Assembly: GCF_003014575.1 (NCBI RefSeq)
Contig: NZ_PYGF01000001.1
Span: 1 to 64,000 of the forward strand
Source: Cecembia rubra
Lineage (GTDB): Bacteria; Bacteroidota; Bacteroidia; Cytophagales; Cyclobacteriaceae
Length of the DNA stretch: 64,000 nt
Reading direction: 5' to 3'
Below the pieces are notes generated by a model. The model saw nothing but the letters and a program-made list of their open reading frames with translations, was not told the origin of the DNA and searched no databases. Made by a program: the position numbers and the translations under genes. Positions 52,353 to 61,968 of the stretch are shown here, one piece after another (the first letter of the stretch is position 1; the number at the start of each line of letters is the position of its first letter).

Positions 52353-54305
52353 TTAGTTTCGCTGTATCCTTACCGCATTCAATATCGCCAACAGTGCCAC
52401 ACCCACATCGGCAAATACAGCTTCCCACATGGTAGCCAGGCCTCCGGCTCCCAGTGCCAACACAATGAGCTTCACCCCAAAGGCCAGGCTGATATTTTGC
52501 CATACGATCCGTTTGGTTTGCTTGCCGAGCTGGATGGCCGTGGCAATTTTGGAAGGCTGGTCGGTCTGGATGACCACATCGGCCGTCTCGATGGCGGCAT
52601 CACTGCCCAGGCCGCCCATGGCCATGCCCACATCGGCCAGTGCCAATACAGGGGCATCATTGATGCCGTCTCCCACAAAGGCGATGACACGGTTGGCGTC
52701 TTTTTTCAATTCTTCCACTTTCTGTACCTTTTGTTCGGGCAGCAAGTCGCCAAATGCCTTGTCTATACCAAGTGTTTTTGCCACTTGCTGGGTCACAGCG
52801 TCCTTATCTCCGGACAGCATGATCAGTTCCCGAACCCCTGATTTGCGTATGGCTTCTATGGCCTGTGAGGCATCCTCTTTGAGTTCATCTGCTATCACCA
52901 GGTATCCCGCATATTTTCCGCCTACTGCCGCATGGATGACGGTATTGACCTCCCCGGCAGCATCAGCACAGGTAACGATTCCTTCCTTGGCCATCAGTTT
53001 TTGATTGCCGATCAACACTTGCTTTCCCTGCACCTTGCCTTTCAGGCCATGCCCTGCCACTTCTTCCTGTTGTTCGGGTTCTGAAATGTCTTTGCCCTGC
53101 GTCCTGGCATACTCCACAATCGCTTTGGCAATGGGGTGGGTGGATTTGCTTTCCATGTCTGCCGCCAGGCTAAGCCAGTCGATAGTGATGCCGTCCATGG
53201 TTACAGCTTTTTGCACTTCAAATACTCCTTTGGTCAGGGTTCCGGTTTTGTCCATCACCACGGTATTGACTTTTGTCATGAGGTCGAGAAAGTTGGAGCC
53301 TTTGAATAGTATCCCTTTGCGGGAAGCTGCCCCGATCCCTCCAAAGTAGCCGAGTGGTATGGAGATCACCAGCGCACAGGGGCAGGAGATCACCAGGAAG
53401 ATCAATGCCCGGTAAAGCCAGTCTTCAAACACATAGTTTTCTACAAAAAAGTAGGGCAGGAAGGCCAGTCCAACTGCAAGAAAAGTAACGATGGGCGTGT
53501 AAACCCGCGCAAACCTGCGGATGAACTGTTCGGTTTTTGCCTTACGGGCGGTGGCGTTCTGCACCAGCTCCAGGATGCGTGCCAGCGAACTTTCGTTGAA
53601 CAGCCTTGTGACTTTCAGTTCAATCAGCCTGTCGAGGTTGACCATGCCTGCCAGCACATTTTCTCCTTTGTTGTAGGTAGCCGGTTTGCTTTCACCCGTC
53701 AGAGCCGAAGTGTTGAAGCTGCTTTTTTCGCTCAGCATTTCCCCATCGAGCGGCACTTTTTCTCCGGGCTTAACCTGTATGGTTTCCCCGGTTTGTACTT
53801 CCTCCGGGTGTACGGTCACCGTTTGGCCGTTTCGTTGCACGGAGGCCGATTCAGGACGGATGTCCAGCAGGGCTTTGATGTTACGTTTGGCCCGGTTCAC
53901 AGCTCCATCCTGAAACAGCTCACCGATGGCATAGAAAAGCATCACTGCCACTGCCTCGGGATACTCGCCTATGGCAAAGGCACCCAGCGTGGCTATGCCC
54001 ATGAGGAAAAATTCCGTGAACACATCGCCCTTCAGTATGGCCTTCCAGCCTTTGACCAATACCGGCCAGCCCACAGGCAGATAGGCCAGCACATACCAAC
54101 AGATGCGGATCCAGCCCTGGAAAAATGCAGGCTGTCCCAACTGGTCAGCCGCAATTCCGGCCAGCAGCATGGCAAGGCTCACAATACCACTGCCCCAGGT
54201 TTGCAGGAAAGTGGAGGAGGTTTTTTCTTCTTGTTTCTTTTGTTTGTTTGGTTGCTGGTCGGTATCACAGCAAGCTTTGTCTTCTATATTGTTTGTATTG
54301 GCCAT
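52353..54305 (-). CDS. CPC-type heavy-metal P-type ATPase (Zn/Cd/Pb, ZntA/CadA-like)
   Basis: A 650-residue P1B ATPase. The metal-site motif is CPCALVISIPLGYFGG, the actuator loop SALTGESKP, phosphorylation motif DKTGTLTKG, nucleotide-binding HP in SKSTHPIAKAIV, and GDGINDAPVLALADVG. CPC with a Gly/Phe-rich TM6 suits P1B-2 divalent metals. The N-terminus lacks an HMA domain and has only KACCDTDQ, a Cys pair. I use the ATG at 54305. It exports Zn, Cd or Pb from the cytoplasm and lies 13 bp after the NicO-like gene. Confidence 0.92.
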   Translation of the reverse strand: MANTNNIEDKACCDTDQQPNKQKKQEEKTSSTFLQTWGSGIVSLAMLLAGIAADQLGQPAFFQGWIRICWYVLAYLPVGWPVLVKGWKAILKGDVFTEFFLMGIATLGAFAIGEYPEAVAVMLFYAIGELFQDGAVNRAKRNIKALLDIRPESASVQRNGQTVTVHPEEVQTGETIQVKPGEKVPLDGEMLSEKSSFNTSALTGESKPATYNKGENVLAGMVNLDRLIELKVTRLFNESSLARILELVQNATARKAKTEQFIRRFARVYTPIVTFLAVGLAFLPYFFVENYVFEDWLYRALIFLVISCPCALVISIPLGYFGGIGAASRKGILFKGSNFLDLMTKVNTVVMDKTGTLTKGVFEVQKAVTMDGITIDWLSLAADMESKSTHPIAKAIVEYARTQGKDISEPEQQEEVAGHGLKGKVQGKQVLIGNQKLMAKEGIVTCADAAGEVNTVIHAAVGGKYAGYLVIADELKEDASQAIEAIRKSGVRELIMLSGDKDAVTQQVAKTLGIDKAFGDLLPEQKVQKVEELKKDANRVIAFVGDGINDAPVLALADVGMAMGGLGSDAAIETADVVIQTDQPSKIATAIQLGKQTKRIVWQNISLAFGVKLIVLALGAGGLATMWEAVFADVGVALLAILNAVRIQRN

Positions 54306-54318
54306 GATCTTGTCAGTT

Positions 54319-54936
54319 TTAATGTGTGAAAAAGGAAATGATCCCTGTAAGAATGAGTATGCCTCCTGAAACCAGCCCGGCATTGTGTTCCAGCCTGTGC
54401 CAGTTGAAGCGGTGCAGTCCTTTTTGTGCCAGGTACACCCAAAAGGTGATCCCCAACACGGAAACGATGGTATAAAGCAGGCCCACTGCCAGGATCATCG
54501 GCCAGCCGTACGTCCCTGCCATCAGGAAGTAGGCTTCAATCTCCAGGCAGGGCGAAAGAAACATCATGAATACCAGCAAGGTCACCACTTGTGTTGCTCC
54601 AGCTTTTTCCAGTTTTTGTTTTTCAGCAATGTGAAAGTGGTGGTGATGGTGGTGCTGGATGATAAAATACAAGCCGATGGCGATAAGCAATGAGGGAATG
54701 ACCCAACGGGTGTAACTGTTCAGCGTTTCCGCCAATGACAGGCTGAACAAGCCCAGAAATACACCTAGCATAAACGTACTCAACGAATGGGCCAAAGCCG
54801 CCACAGAGGCAATGCGAACCGTCTTGCTTCCTTGCCAGCCAAACCTTTCTTTCAAAGCCAGTACCGGCAGCCAGTGGCTGGGGATCAGCCCATGAAGGAG
54901 GCTGAGCATGATGGTACCGGTGAGTAAAGTGGTCAT
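54319..54936 (-). CDS. His-rich NicO/UreH-like metal permease
   Basis: A 205-residue membrane protein with six hydrophobic segments. The first helix carries LLHGLIPSHWLPVLAL and the second HSLSTFMLG; a cytoplasmic or periplasmic loop is QHHHHHHFHIAEKQ. Membrane His/Asp residues plus a His-rich loop are features of NicO-type Ni/Co exporters and relatives. In this context it likely handles Zn, Co or Ni. It lies 13 bp upstream of the ATPase gene and so is probably in the same operon. Family call moderate. Confidence 0.72.
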   Translation of the reverse strand: MTTLLTGTIMLSLLHGLIPSHWLPVLALKERFGWQGSKTVRIASVAALAHSLSTFMLGVFLGLFSLSLAETLNSYTRWVIPSLLIAIGLYFIIQHHHHHHFHIAEKQKLEKAGATQVVTLLVFMMFLSPCLEIEAYFLMAGTYGWPMILAVGLLYTIVSVLGITFWVYLAQKGLHRFNWHRLEHNAGLVSGGILILTGIISFFTH

Positions 54937-54959
54937 GATTGATCGGCCTGGGTTAAATT

Positions 54960-55265
54960 CTAAAATTCAATCTCGTTTTTGATAAAGTCCTTTGCGCCTT
55001 CCGGGCCTGATAATTCGAGCCAGACCGGAGAATCCTGATGGGCAACTGTAAGACCCAGTATTAAAAAGTCACAACAAAGCCGTTCGGTCTTGATGAAATT
55101 GTTCAGCAGATATAGTGTTTGATCCGAGCTGTCAAATCTGTACCTGAACCCATTGGCAAGTTCCTGTTTTTCCAATACCCGCACTTTTAATGAAGCTATC
55201 ACAGTAGCTTTTCTTTGCCTCAGCTCAGTAGTTGTGAGTTTGCAATTGATCGTGTTTTTGTCCAT
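54960..55265 (-). CDS. Small conserved protein with a CC motif
   Basis: A 101-residue soluble protein: TTTELRQRKATVIASLKVRV, LEKQELANGFRYRFDSSDQT, FIKTERLCCDFLILGLTVAH and WLELSGPEGAKDFIKNEIEF. I recall similar proteins beside metal-resistance genes in many bacteria but no assigned activity. The ERLCCDFL Cys pair may bind a thiophilic metal. It lies 23 bp before the NicO-like gene; the 110 bp on its upstream side contain CATTGCAAT (55368 region), a possible half-site of the metal dyads. Confidence 0.7.
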   Translation of the reverse strand: MDKNTINCKLTTTELRQRKATVIASLKVRVLEKQELANGFRYRFDSSDQTLYLLNNFIKTERLCCDFLILGLTVAHQDSPVWLELSGPEGAKDFIKNEIEF

Positions 55266-55377
55266 TGTGTTGGTTTTAAGAAGTCCGGGACATGGGTGAT
55301 AATGAGCATTGAATCACACCCAGTTAAGTGTTTTACCTGAAAATACGTGTAAACCCGATGCACAGCCATTGCAATTT

Positions 55378-55797
55378 TTAATCCGCACATTTTCCACAAA
55401 CCCCCTTTACTACCAGGTTAGCTTCTTCGCCATTGAAGTCTTTTGGCAGATTAATTTCCGGGATTTTGTATTTGGGTAAACAGAAGGTTTCGCTGCACAC
55501 CCGGCAATGGAAATGCACATGCAAGTCCCTTTCGATATTGCATTCACATCCCTCTTCGCAAAGCGCATACTTTGGCGCTCCGGTACCGTCATCAATGCTG
55601 TGTACCAGTCCGTTTTCCTGAAAGGTTTTCAGGGTACGGAACAGGGTAACCCTGTCCGATTTTTCAAAGGCTTTTTCCAGGTCGGAAAGGCTGATGGCAG
55701 CCTCCTGACCGGACAGGGCTTCCAACACCAACAGCCGCATGGCTGTTGGTCGGATATCCTTTTGCTTGAGTTTATTTTCAAGTTCTTTGATCACCAT
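55378..55797 (-). CDS. Fur-family metal-responsive regulator
   Basis: A 139-residue Fur protein. Its DNA-binding winged helix is KQKDIRPTAMRLLVLEALSG...SLSDLEKAFEKSDRVTLFRTLKTFQENGLVH. The dimerisation domain has HVHFHCRVCSETFCLPKY and GVCGKCAD, giving two CxxC-like structural zinc pairs. Placed in the czc-like operon 11 bp behind the adaptor gene, it should sense Zn or a related metal (Zur-like or a resistance-type Fur). Probable target: dyads at 61495-61525 and 61969-62006. Confidence 0.9.
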   Translation of the reverse strand: MVIKELENKLKQKDIRPTAMRLLVLEALSGQEAAISLSDLEKAFEKSDRVTLFRTLKTFQENGLVHSIDDGTGAPKYALCEEGCECNIERDLHVHFHCRVCSETFCLPKYKIPEINLPKDFNGEEANLVVKGVCGKCAD

Positions 55798-55808
55798 TGT
55801 TGGCTCTT

Positions 55809-57011
55809 TTAATGCCCATGTCCACCGCCTTCTTCTTCAGTATTTTTGGCCTTCGCCAAGAGCGTAAAGGCACCTTTGGTGACCAGTTCAATGGCACTCA
55901 AATCCTGCGCTGAATCAGCCAGCGAAATCTGAGTATAAGCATCCTCGGTATAGCCTTTGATGACTTCCAGCATTTCAAAATTGTGCATGGTTTCATCGTT
56001 TTCTGATTTTTCGCCTGCGTATGCAAAAACATAGTGCTTGCCCCCGAACCGCACAATGGATTCCTCCGGAACAGCCCAGACTTCATTGCTATCAGTTTCC
56101 ACTTTGGCCGCCACATACATACCTGGTTTCAAATCTTCATACATTTGTTTCAAATGTCCGTGCACAGTTACCGAACGGTCTTCCCTAACTCCACTGCCCA
56201 CCAGGAATACTTCGGCCTCCCGCCACTCATCGGGAGCATTCGCCAGGGCAAAACGGATGCGCTGACCTTCTTTGACCCGTGGGATGTCGTTTTCATATAC
56301 CGTCAGTTCCACATGCAGGTCTTCGGCATTGGTGATGTCCATGATCACATCCTGTGGGTTGATGTACTTGCCTACATTGGTGTACACCTCTCGAACTGAA
56401 CCGTTTACCGGGGCATAAATATTGACAGACGCTGAAACGGTACCTTGACGTATTTTTGCTGGATTGAAACCGATAATTTTCAAACGTTCTTCCATGCTTT
56501 TAATTCGGGCCTCATTGGCCAGGTAGTCACTTTTAGCCTGTTGAAAGGTTTTGCCAGAGGCCACCTTTTCATCAAACAACTCCTTCTGACGGTCATATTC
56601 TGCTTTCAGAAATTCCTGATTGGCCAAGCCCTCAAGATAATCCTGTTGGAACTGGATAAACTCCGGATTTTCAATCACTACCAAAAGCTGACCTTTTTTC
56701 ACTTTGCTGCCCGGCAGCATTTCGGTATATTTCACAAAGCCACCATAGGGCATGTTGATGGAAATATTGCTCTGAGGAGGCACGCCAATCACTCCATTAA
56801 CCCGTAGCTCAGAACCGATAACCTTTCTTTCGGCATTTCCAATCTGAATGTCTGCCTGATCGTATTGTGCCTCAGTGAGTTCTACCGTATTCTCACCTTC
56901 TTCGTGATGCTCCTCTGTTGTTCCTTCATTTTTTGAACCACAGGAGGCAATAGTCAATCCCAGTATAAAAACTATTGAGATTCTGTTGATGTATTTGATT
57001 GTATTTTTCAT
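55809..57011 (-). CDS. CzcB/CusB-like RND periplasmic adaptor lipoprotein
   Basis: A 400-residue membrane-fusion protein. Lipoprotein signal FILGLTIASCGSKNE (Cys about residue 24). A His/Glu-rich stretch (EEHHEEGEN), barrel-sandwich halves (YGGFVKYTEMLPGSKVKKGQ and IYAPVNGSVREVYTNVGKYI), a helical hairpin (FQQDYLEGLANQEFLKAEYD) and a C-terminal His/Gly tail GGGHGH. The tail could bind metal. It links the RND pump to the outer membrane. It lies 14 bp after the RND gene and 11 bp before fur. Confidence 0.92.
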   Translation of the reverse strand: MKNTIKYINRISIVFILGLTIASCGSKNEGTTEEHHEEGENTVELTEAQYDQADIQIGNAERKVIGSELRVNGVIGVPPQSNISINMPYGGFVKYTEMLPGSKVKKGQLLVVIENPEFIQFQQDYLEGLANQEFLKAEYDRQKELFDEKVASGKTFQQAKSDYLANEARIKSMEERLKIIGFNPAKIRQGTVSASVNIYAPVNGSVREVYTNVGKYINPQDVIMDITNAEDLHVELTVYENDIPRVKEGQRIRFALANAPDEWREAEVFLVGSGVREDRSVTVHGHLKQMYEDLKPGMYVAAKVETDSNEVWAVPEESIVRFGGKHYVFAYAGEKSENDETMHNFEMLEVIKGYTEDAYTQISLADSAQDLSAIELVTKGAFTLLAKAKNTEEEGGGHGH

Positions 57012-57025
57012 TTGTTGATTTCTTT

Positions 57026-60000
57026 TTATTGAACGCCTGAGATAAACTCGATCTGGATAATGGTCTGGTTGTATTGGTTGAGAATGTCCAGGTAATTAAA
57101 CCGGACTGTCAATGCCCGGTTAAGTCCCTGGATGTATTCTACATAGCCAATTTCACCGCTTTCAAAACCCCTTTGGGCTTGTTTGAGAATAAGCTCTGCC
57201 TGAGGCAGGGCGTTTTGCTCATAATAATCCAGACTGGTTTGAAACTTTTGGTACTGCTGAAAGAGCGACCTGAATCTGCCTTGCAGTTCATTGGTTATAG
57301 CTTGCAGCCTTGCCTCACTTTCCTGTTTTCTGAGTTCAGCAGCTTTGATGACCGAGCCTTGTGCCTTTGCTCCAAAAAAGGGAATGGCTATAGCCACCTG
57401 AAAACCTGTGAAGCGGTCGCTGGAAGAGAAAGTGACCGGATTGCCATCCAGATCTTGATTCGGCCCATTGAGCGACTGGTTGAAATAACCCACCGTAAGG
57501 TCGGGTAGCAGCCTTGACTTTTCCACCGACTTTTCCCTTTCGGCTACTTCTATTTGTTGCCGGAACCATGCCAGGGTAGGGTTGTTGGCAATACTTGTGG
57601 TATCAAGAAGGACAGTGCTTTCCCGTACTTCGAGCTTGCCAACCGTGATGTCCACCGGGCTTTCCACATTGAGCAGGGTTTGTAACTGCGTCTGGTAAAT
57701 CTCGATATCTGACAAGTTTTGCTGTAACATGGCTTTGATCTCAGCTACCTGCGATTCGGCTGTTGCTTTTTCAAGCAGGTTGCTTTCCCCGGTTTCATAG
57801 CGAAGGTTGGCAGCCCGCACAAAGCGTTGGTAAATACTGTCCTGCTCCAGCAATAACTGCCTTTTGCTTTTCTCCAGCCAGAGGATGTACCAGGTAGCCT
57901 TTACCTGCTGCACCAGTTCATTTTGGGTGGCGTTTTTTCGCCACTCGCTGGCTTCCATTCTCGCTTTGGCCAACTTGCTTTGGTTGGTATAAACCGTTGG
58001 AAAGGCTATGGATTGTGAAATATTGAACTGGTTGTCATTATTGTAAATACTGTTGTACTGCCCGTGCGTGAGGCTGAAACTGGTCTTAGACAGATTCCAA
58101 CTTGCCCCTTTTAGCGCCCGTTCCTGCTGGGTTTGCAGGTCTGCTGCTTTCAGGTTAGGATTGTTCTGTATAGCTATTTGAATCGCCTCTTCCAGCGATT
58201 GGTAGTTTGCCGGTGATTCCTGCGCCTTTACTTCCGTAAACTGGAAGAAAAACAAGCCGATAATCAACAAAGGTGCTACTGCTCCCGGTTTTACTTTTAT
58301 TCCTCTTTCAAAATAGTAGTAAAGGATGGGCAGCACCACAAGCGTTAAGAAGGTGGCCGTAATTAAGCCGCCAATTACCACAGTGGCCAACGGGCGCTGT
58401 ACCTCAGCACCGCCTGATTGCGAAAGTGCCATGGGCAAAAATCCCAGAGAAGCCACGGCTGCCGTCATGATCACCGGACGCAAACGGACTCTCGTGCCTT
58501 TGTAAATCCGCTCAAAAATATCGGTGATACCGTCCTTTTTCAAGTGGTTGAACTCACTGATGAGTACAATCCCATTCAAAACGGCTACCCCAAACAAGGC
58601 AATAAAACCGACTCCCGCGGAAATGCTGAAAGGCATGTCCCTGAACCATAAGGCAAAAATACCCCCTATGGCAGAAAGTGGGATGGCTGTAAAAATGAGG
58701 ATGCCCTGCTTAATGGAACCAAAGGTGAAATAGAGCAAAACAAAAATCAGCAGTAAAGCCAACGGTACGGCAAAAGCCAATCGTTCACGGGCTTCTACCA
58801 GGTTTTCAAACTGACCTCCATAGGTTACAGTGTAGCCCGGAGCAAACACCACCGACTCATCAATTTTTTGCTGAAGTTCTGTGACTATGCTCTCCACGTC
58901 CCGGTTACGCACGTTGAAAGCAACAATGATCCGTCTGCGGGTATCGTCTCGCTGGATTTGGTAGGGGCCTTCTTTGATTTCTACTTCTGCCACCTGGTAG
59001 AGCGGAATCTGGTGGCCATCCTTACGAGCGATGTACAGGTTGCGAACTGACTCCACATCTTCCCGGTTGGTTTTGTCCAGCCTGACCACCAGGTCAAAGC
59101 GCCTTTCATTTTCATACACCAGGCCTGCGGAAGCCCCGGCAAAGGCCGCTTGCACCGAGCGGTTTACATCCCGGATGCTTAGTCCGTATTTGGCCAATTG
59201 CTCTCTTTTGTAGCTGATGACGATTTGCGGAACACCTGTTACCTCCTCAATATATAAATCCTCGGCCCCTTCTACACTTGAAGCAAGCCGGCCGATTTGT
59301 TGGGCGTATTCCGAAAGCTCGTTGAGATCTTCCCCGTAAATTTTCACGGCCACATCCTGGCGTACACCGGTCATTAACTCATTGAACCTCATCTGGATGG
59401 GCTGCTGGAATCCGAAAGTAACACCCGGAATGACCTCCAATGCTTCGGCCATTTTGTTGGCCAATTCTTCCCGGTTGGAGGCTGTTACCCATTCGTCCTT
59501 ATTCTTTAAGATGATCATCAAATCTGCCGCTTCTACGGGCATAGGATCAGTTGGAATTTCACCTGCTCCAATTTTTGAAACCACTTGTGTTACCTCAGGA
59601 AATTGTTCCAATAGGATTTTTTCTGCCTGAGTAGTAGCCTGTATGGTATTTTGAAGAGAGCTTCCGGTAATTACCCTGGTCTCAACGGCAAAGTCGCCCT
59701 CCTCCAGGGTAGGTACAAACTCACCGCCCATATTGGAAAATACCCAAAGCGATACCCCAAACAATCCAAGTGCAACACCTAACATCAGTGGTCGTTTGTG
59801 CATGGCCCATCGGATGGCAGGATCGTAGAGGCGGTGAAAAAAGGCCATGATCTTATCGGAAATATTGGGCTTGTATTTAGTTTTTTTGCTTAGTACAAGT
59901 GCTGACATCATGGGCACATAAGTGAGTGAAAGAATAAAAGCCCCAAGAATGGCAAAGCTTACGGTTTGCGCCATTGGGCCGAACATCTTGCCTTCTACAC

Positions 60001-61402
60001 CCACTAAAGCCAAAATGGGGAGATAAACGATTAAAATGATGATTTCCCCGAATGCGGCTGAATTTCGGATCTTGCTGGCAGATTGATACACTTCCATGTC
60101 CATTTCCTGCTGGGTGAGTTTCCTGCCCAGCTTTAGCAAACCTAAGTGGTGCAGTGTGGCTTCAACAATGATCACCGCTCCGTCCACAATGAGGCCAAAG
60201 TCAATTGCCCCGAGGCTCATCAGATTACCCGACACGCCAAAGAGGTTCATCATGCCAAAGGCGAAGATGAGCGCAAGGGGAATGACCGAAGCAACTATGA
60301 GACCTGCCCGGAGGTTGCCCAACAACAAGAGCAGTACGAAAATCACAATTAAAGCCCCTTCAGTCAGGTTTTTGGTTACCGTCCCTATGGCGGTATCGAC
60401 CAGTTTGGTGCGGTCGAGAAATGGTTCTATTGTAACGCCTTCCGGCAATGTTTTGCGGATTTCCGCAATCCGGCTTTTTACGTTCTCGATAACTTCAGCT
60501 GAGTTTTCTCCTTTCAACATCATCACAATGGCACTAACTACCTCGCCTTCACCATTGCGGGTAGTAGCTCCATATCGAACGGCACTACCAAGCTGTACTT
60601 TGGCCACATCTTTTATGAGGACAGGGATACCATCTTCATTGCTTTTAACAAGCATGTTTCGGATGTCGTCCAAGTCGCCCACCAAGCCTTCACTTCGGAT
60701 AAAGTAGGCATTGAGGTTTTTCTCGATATAAGCACCTCCGGTGTTTTCATTGTTTTCTTCCAAAGCCTGAAAAATATCTGCAATGGAGACGTTCATGGCC
60801 TTGAGCCTGTCCGGGTCTATGGCGATTTCGTACTGCTTGAGATAGCCACCAAAGCTACTTACATCGGCAACACCGGGCGTACCCAGCAACTGCCTGCGAA
60901 CTATCCAGTCCTGAATGGTTCGTAGTTCACGGGCATCATATTGATCTTCATAGCCGGGTTCGGTACCTACCACATATTGGTAGATTTCGCCCAACCCAGT
61001 GGTAATGGGAGCCATGCCCGGTTGACCGACTCCCGGTGGGATTTGGGCTTGCACATCGGCCAGGCGTTCGTTTACCTGCTGACGTGCCCAATACACGTCC
61101 ACATCTTCTTTAAACACAATGGTCACCACCGACAGCCCAAAGCGGGAGAAAGAACGGATTTCGTCCAGCTCCGGGATGGTGGCCATGGTGATCTCTATTG
61201 GGAAAGTGATTAAACGTTCTACCTCCTCAGCGGCCAGCGAAGGGGAAGTGGTTATGACCTGTACCTGGTTATTGGTAATATCCGGTACGGCATCAATGGG
61301 AAGCCTCGTCAGTGAGTAGCCTCCCCAAATGACCAGGCCTAGCGTAAGCAGGCCAATGATCAGTTTGTTCTTGACCGAAAATTGAATGATTTTATCCAGC
61401 AT
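57026..61402 (-). CDS. CzcA/CusA-like RND metal pump fused to a TolC-like outer-membrane domain
   Basis: A 1,458-residue fusion. Residues 1 to about 1035 form a heavy-metal RND transporter (start FSVKNKLIIGLLTLGLVIWG; DFGLIVDGAVIIVEATLHHL in TM4 carries the proton-relay Asp; ERIYKGTRVRLRPVIMTAAV). After TM12 comes a hydrophobic stretch APLLIIGLFFFQFTEVKA (to residue 1060), which looks like a signal peptide, then a TolC/CusC-type domain (ESPANYQSLEEAIQIAIQNN to the end). Families of this fused form are known in Bacteroidota. It exports divalent metals (or Cu/Ag) across both membranes with the downstream adaptor. Confidence 0.94.
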   Translation of the reverse strand: MLDKIIQFSVKNKLIIGLLTLGLVIWGGYSLTRLPIDAVPDITNNQVQVITTSPSLAAEEVERLITFPIEITMATIPELDEIRSFSRFGLSVVTIVFKEDVDVYWARQQVNERLADVQAQIPPGVGQPGMAPITTGLGEIYQYVVGTEPGYEDQYDARELRTIQDWIVRRQLLGTPGVADVSSFGGYLKQYEIAIDPDRLKAMNVSIADIFQALEENNENTGGAYIEKNLNAYFIRSEGLVGDLDDIRNMLVKSNEDGIPVLIKDVAKVQLGSAVRYGATTRNGEGEVVSAIVMMLKGENSAEVIENVKSRIAEIRKTLPEGVTIEPFLDRTKLVDTAIGTVTKNLTEGALIVIFVLLLLLGNLRAGLIVASVIPLALIFAFGMMNLFGVSGNLMSLGAIDFGLIVDGAVIIVEATLHHLGLLKLGRKLTQQEMDMEVYQSASKIRNSAAFGEIIILIVYLPILALVGVEGKMFGPMAQTVSFAILGAFILSLTYVPMMSALVLSKKTKYKPNISDKIMAFFHRLYDPAIRWAMHKRPLMLGVALGLFGVSLWVFSNMGGEFVPTLEEGDFAVETRVITGSSLQNTIQATTQAEKILLEQFPEVTQVVSKIGAGEIPTDPMPVEAADLMIILKNKDEWVTASNREELANKMAEALEVIPGVTFGFQQPIQMRFNELMTGVRQDVAVKIYGEDLNELSEYAQQIGRLASSVEGAEDLYIEEVTGVPQIVISYKREQLAKYGLSIRDVNRSVQAAFAGASAGLVYENERRFDLVVRLDKTNREDVESVRNLYIARKDGHQIPLYQVAEVEIKEGPYQIQRDDTRRRIIVAFNVRNRDVESIVTELQQKIDESVVFAPGYTVTYGGQFENLVEARERLAFAVPLALLLIFVLLYFTFGSIKQGILIFTAIPLSAIGGIFALWFRDMPFSISAGVGFIALFGVAVLNGIVLISEFNHLKKDGITDIFERIYKGTRVRLRPVIMTAAVASLGFLPMALSQSGGAEVQRPLATVVIGGLITATFLTLVVLPILYYYFERGIKVKPGAVAPLLIIGLFFFQFTEVKAQESPANYQSLEEAIQIAIQNNPNLKAADLQTQQERALKGASWNLSKTSFSLTHGQYNSIYNNDNQFNISQSIAFPTVYTNQSKLAKARMEASEWRKNATQNELVQQVKATWYILWLEKSKRQLLLEQDSIYQRFVRAANLRYETGESNLLEKATAESQVAEIKAMLQQNLSDIEIYQTQLQTLLNVESPVDITVGKLEVRESTVLLDTTSIANNPTLAWFRQQIEVAEREKSVEKSRLLPDLTVGYFNQSLNGPNQDLDGNPVTFSSSDRFTGFQVAIAIPFFGAKAQGSVIKAAELRKQESEARLQAITNELQGRFRSLFQQYQKFQTSLDYYEQNALPQAELILKQAQRGFESGEIGYVEYIQGLNRALTVRFNYLDILNQYNQTIIQIEFISGVQ

Positions 61403-61494
61403 TTATTTTGCATTTTGAATCCTGATTTTAATGAATTGAATGGGGCGAAAATGCCCATCGGAGGGATGCCGGACGGCAATAAAAAGACTAAATC

Positions 61495-61525
61495 TTTACT
61501 TCATTGCGCAGTGCAATGAAGTAAA
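61495..61525. promoter_or_regulatory. Perfect 13-bp dyad in the czcA promoter region
   Basis: TTTACTTCATTGC (61495-61507) and GCAATGAAGTAAA (61513-61525) flank GCAGT. No T run follows on either strand, so a protein-binding operator is more likely than a terminator. It sits 93 bp upstream of the RND pump start. The inner word AGTGCAATG recurs at the 61969-62006 dyad. Confidence 0.6.
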
Positions 61526-61551
61526 AGGCTCATATTAAAGTGTCCGGTAAA

Positions 61552-61941
61552 TCAGGCCTTGGGGGGCTGGAAAGAAGATTCTGAGTACTCAGAACAAAGA
61601 GAAAAATTATAATGACTACCCTTGGTTTGGGTAGAAAAGTGTAAAGTGGCTATTTCTGGCTGCCCCAGTAAAGGGGTCATGAAAATGTGGACGTGACAGC
61701 ACTGGTGCTGGCCATGAAAGGGTAGATCATCGTGATCAGAATCATCGTGGTGCCCTTGAGCATCACCCGTATCATTGAAATAATCTTCAGCCAAAAAATC
61801 CAAAAATGAATCCCCATCAAATTCCTGATGTTCTTCGTAGTGATCAAAAAGGTTGGGGAGCTTTTGCAGTTCACAGCATAAATCCATAGTGGGTCCCATC
61901 AGGAACAGAAAACTAAACAATATGGATAAGATGGAATTCAT
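61552..61941 (-). CDS. Secreted His-rich protein, probable periplasmic metal binder
   Basis: A 129-residue protein. It has a signal-like N-terminus (MNSILSILFSFLFLMGPTMD), a Cys pair (LCCELQ), an acidic segment, then DAQGHHDDSDHDDLPFHGQH and QCCHVHIFMTP. The density of His, Asp and Cys points to metal binding in the periplasm. Small proteins of this sort precede czc-like pumps in Bacteroidota. I use the ATG at 61941; the extra 20 codons upstream run into a hairpin. Function is inferred. Confidence 0.72.
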   Translation of the reverse strand: MNSILSILFSFLFLMGPTMDLCCELQKLPNLFDHYEEHQEFDGDSFLDFLAEDYFNDTGDAQGHHDDSDHDDLPFHGQHQCCHVHIFMTPLLGQPEIATLHFSTQTKGSHYNFSLCSEYSESSFQPPKA

Positions 61942-61968
61942 TTGCCCGCAAATATACGCAAAATTAAG

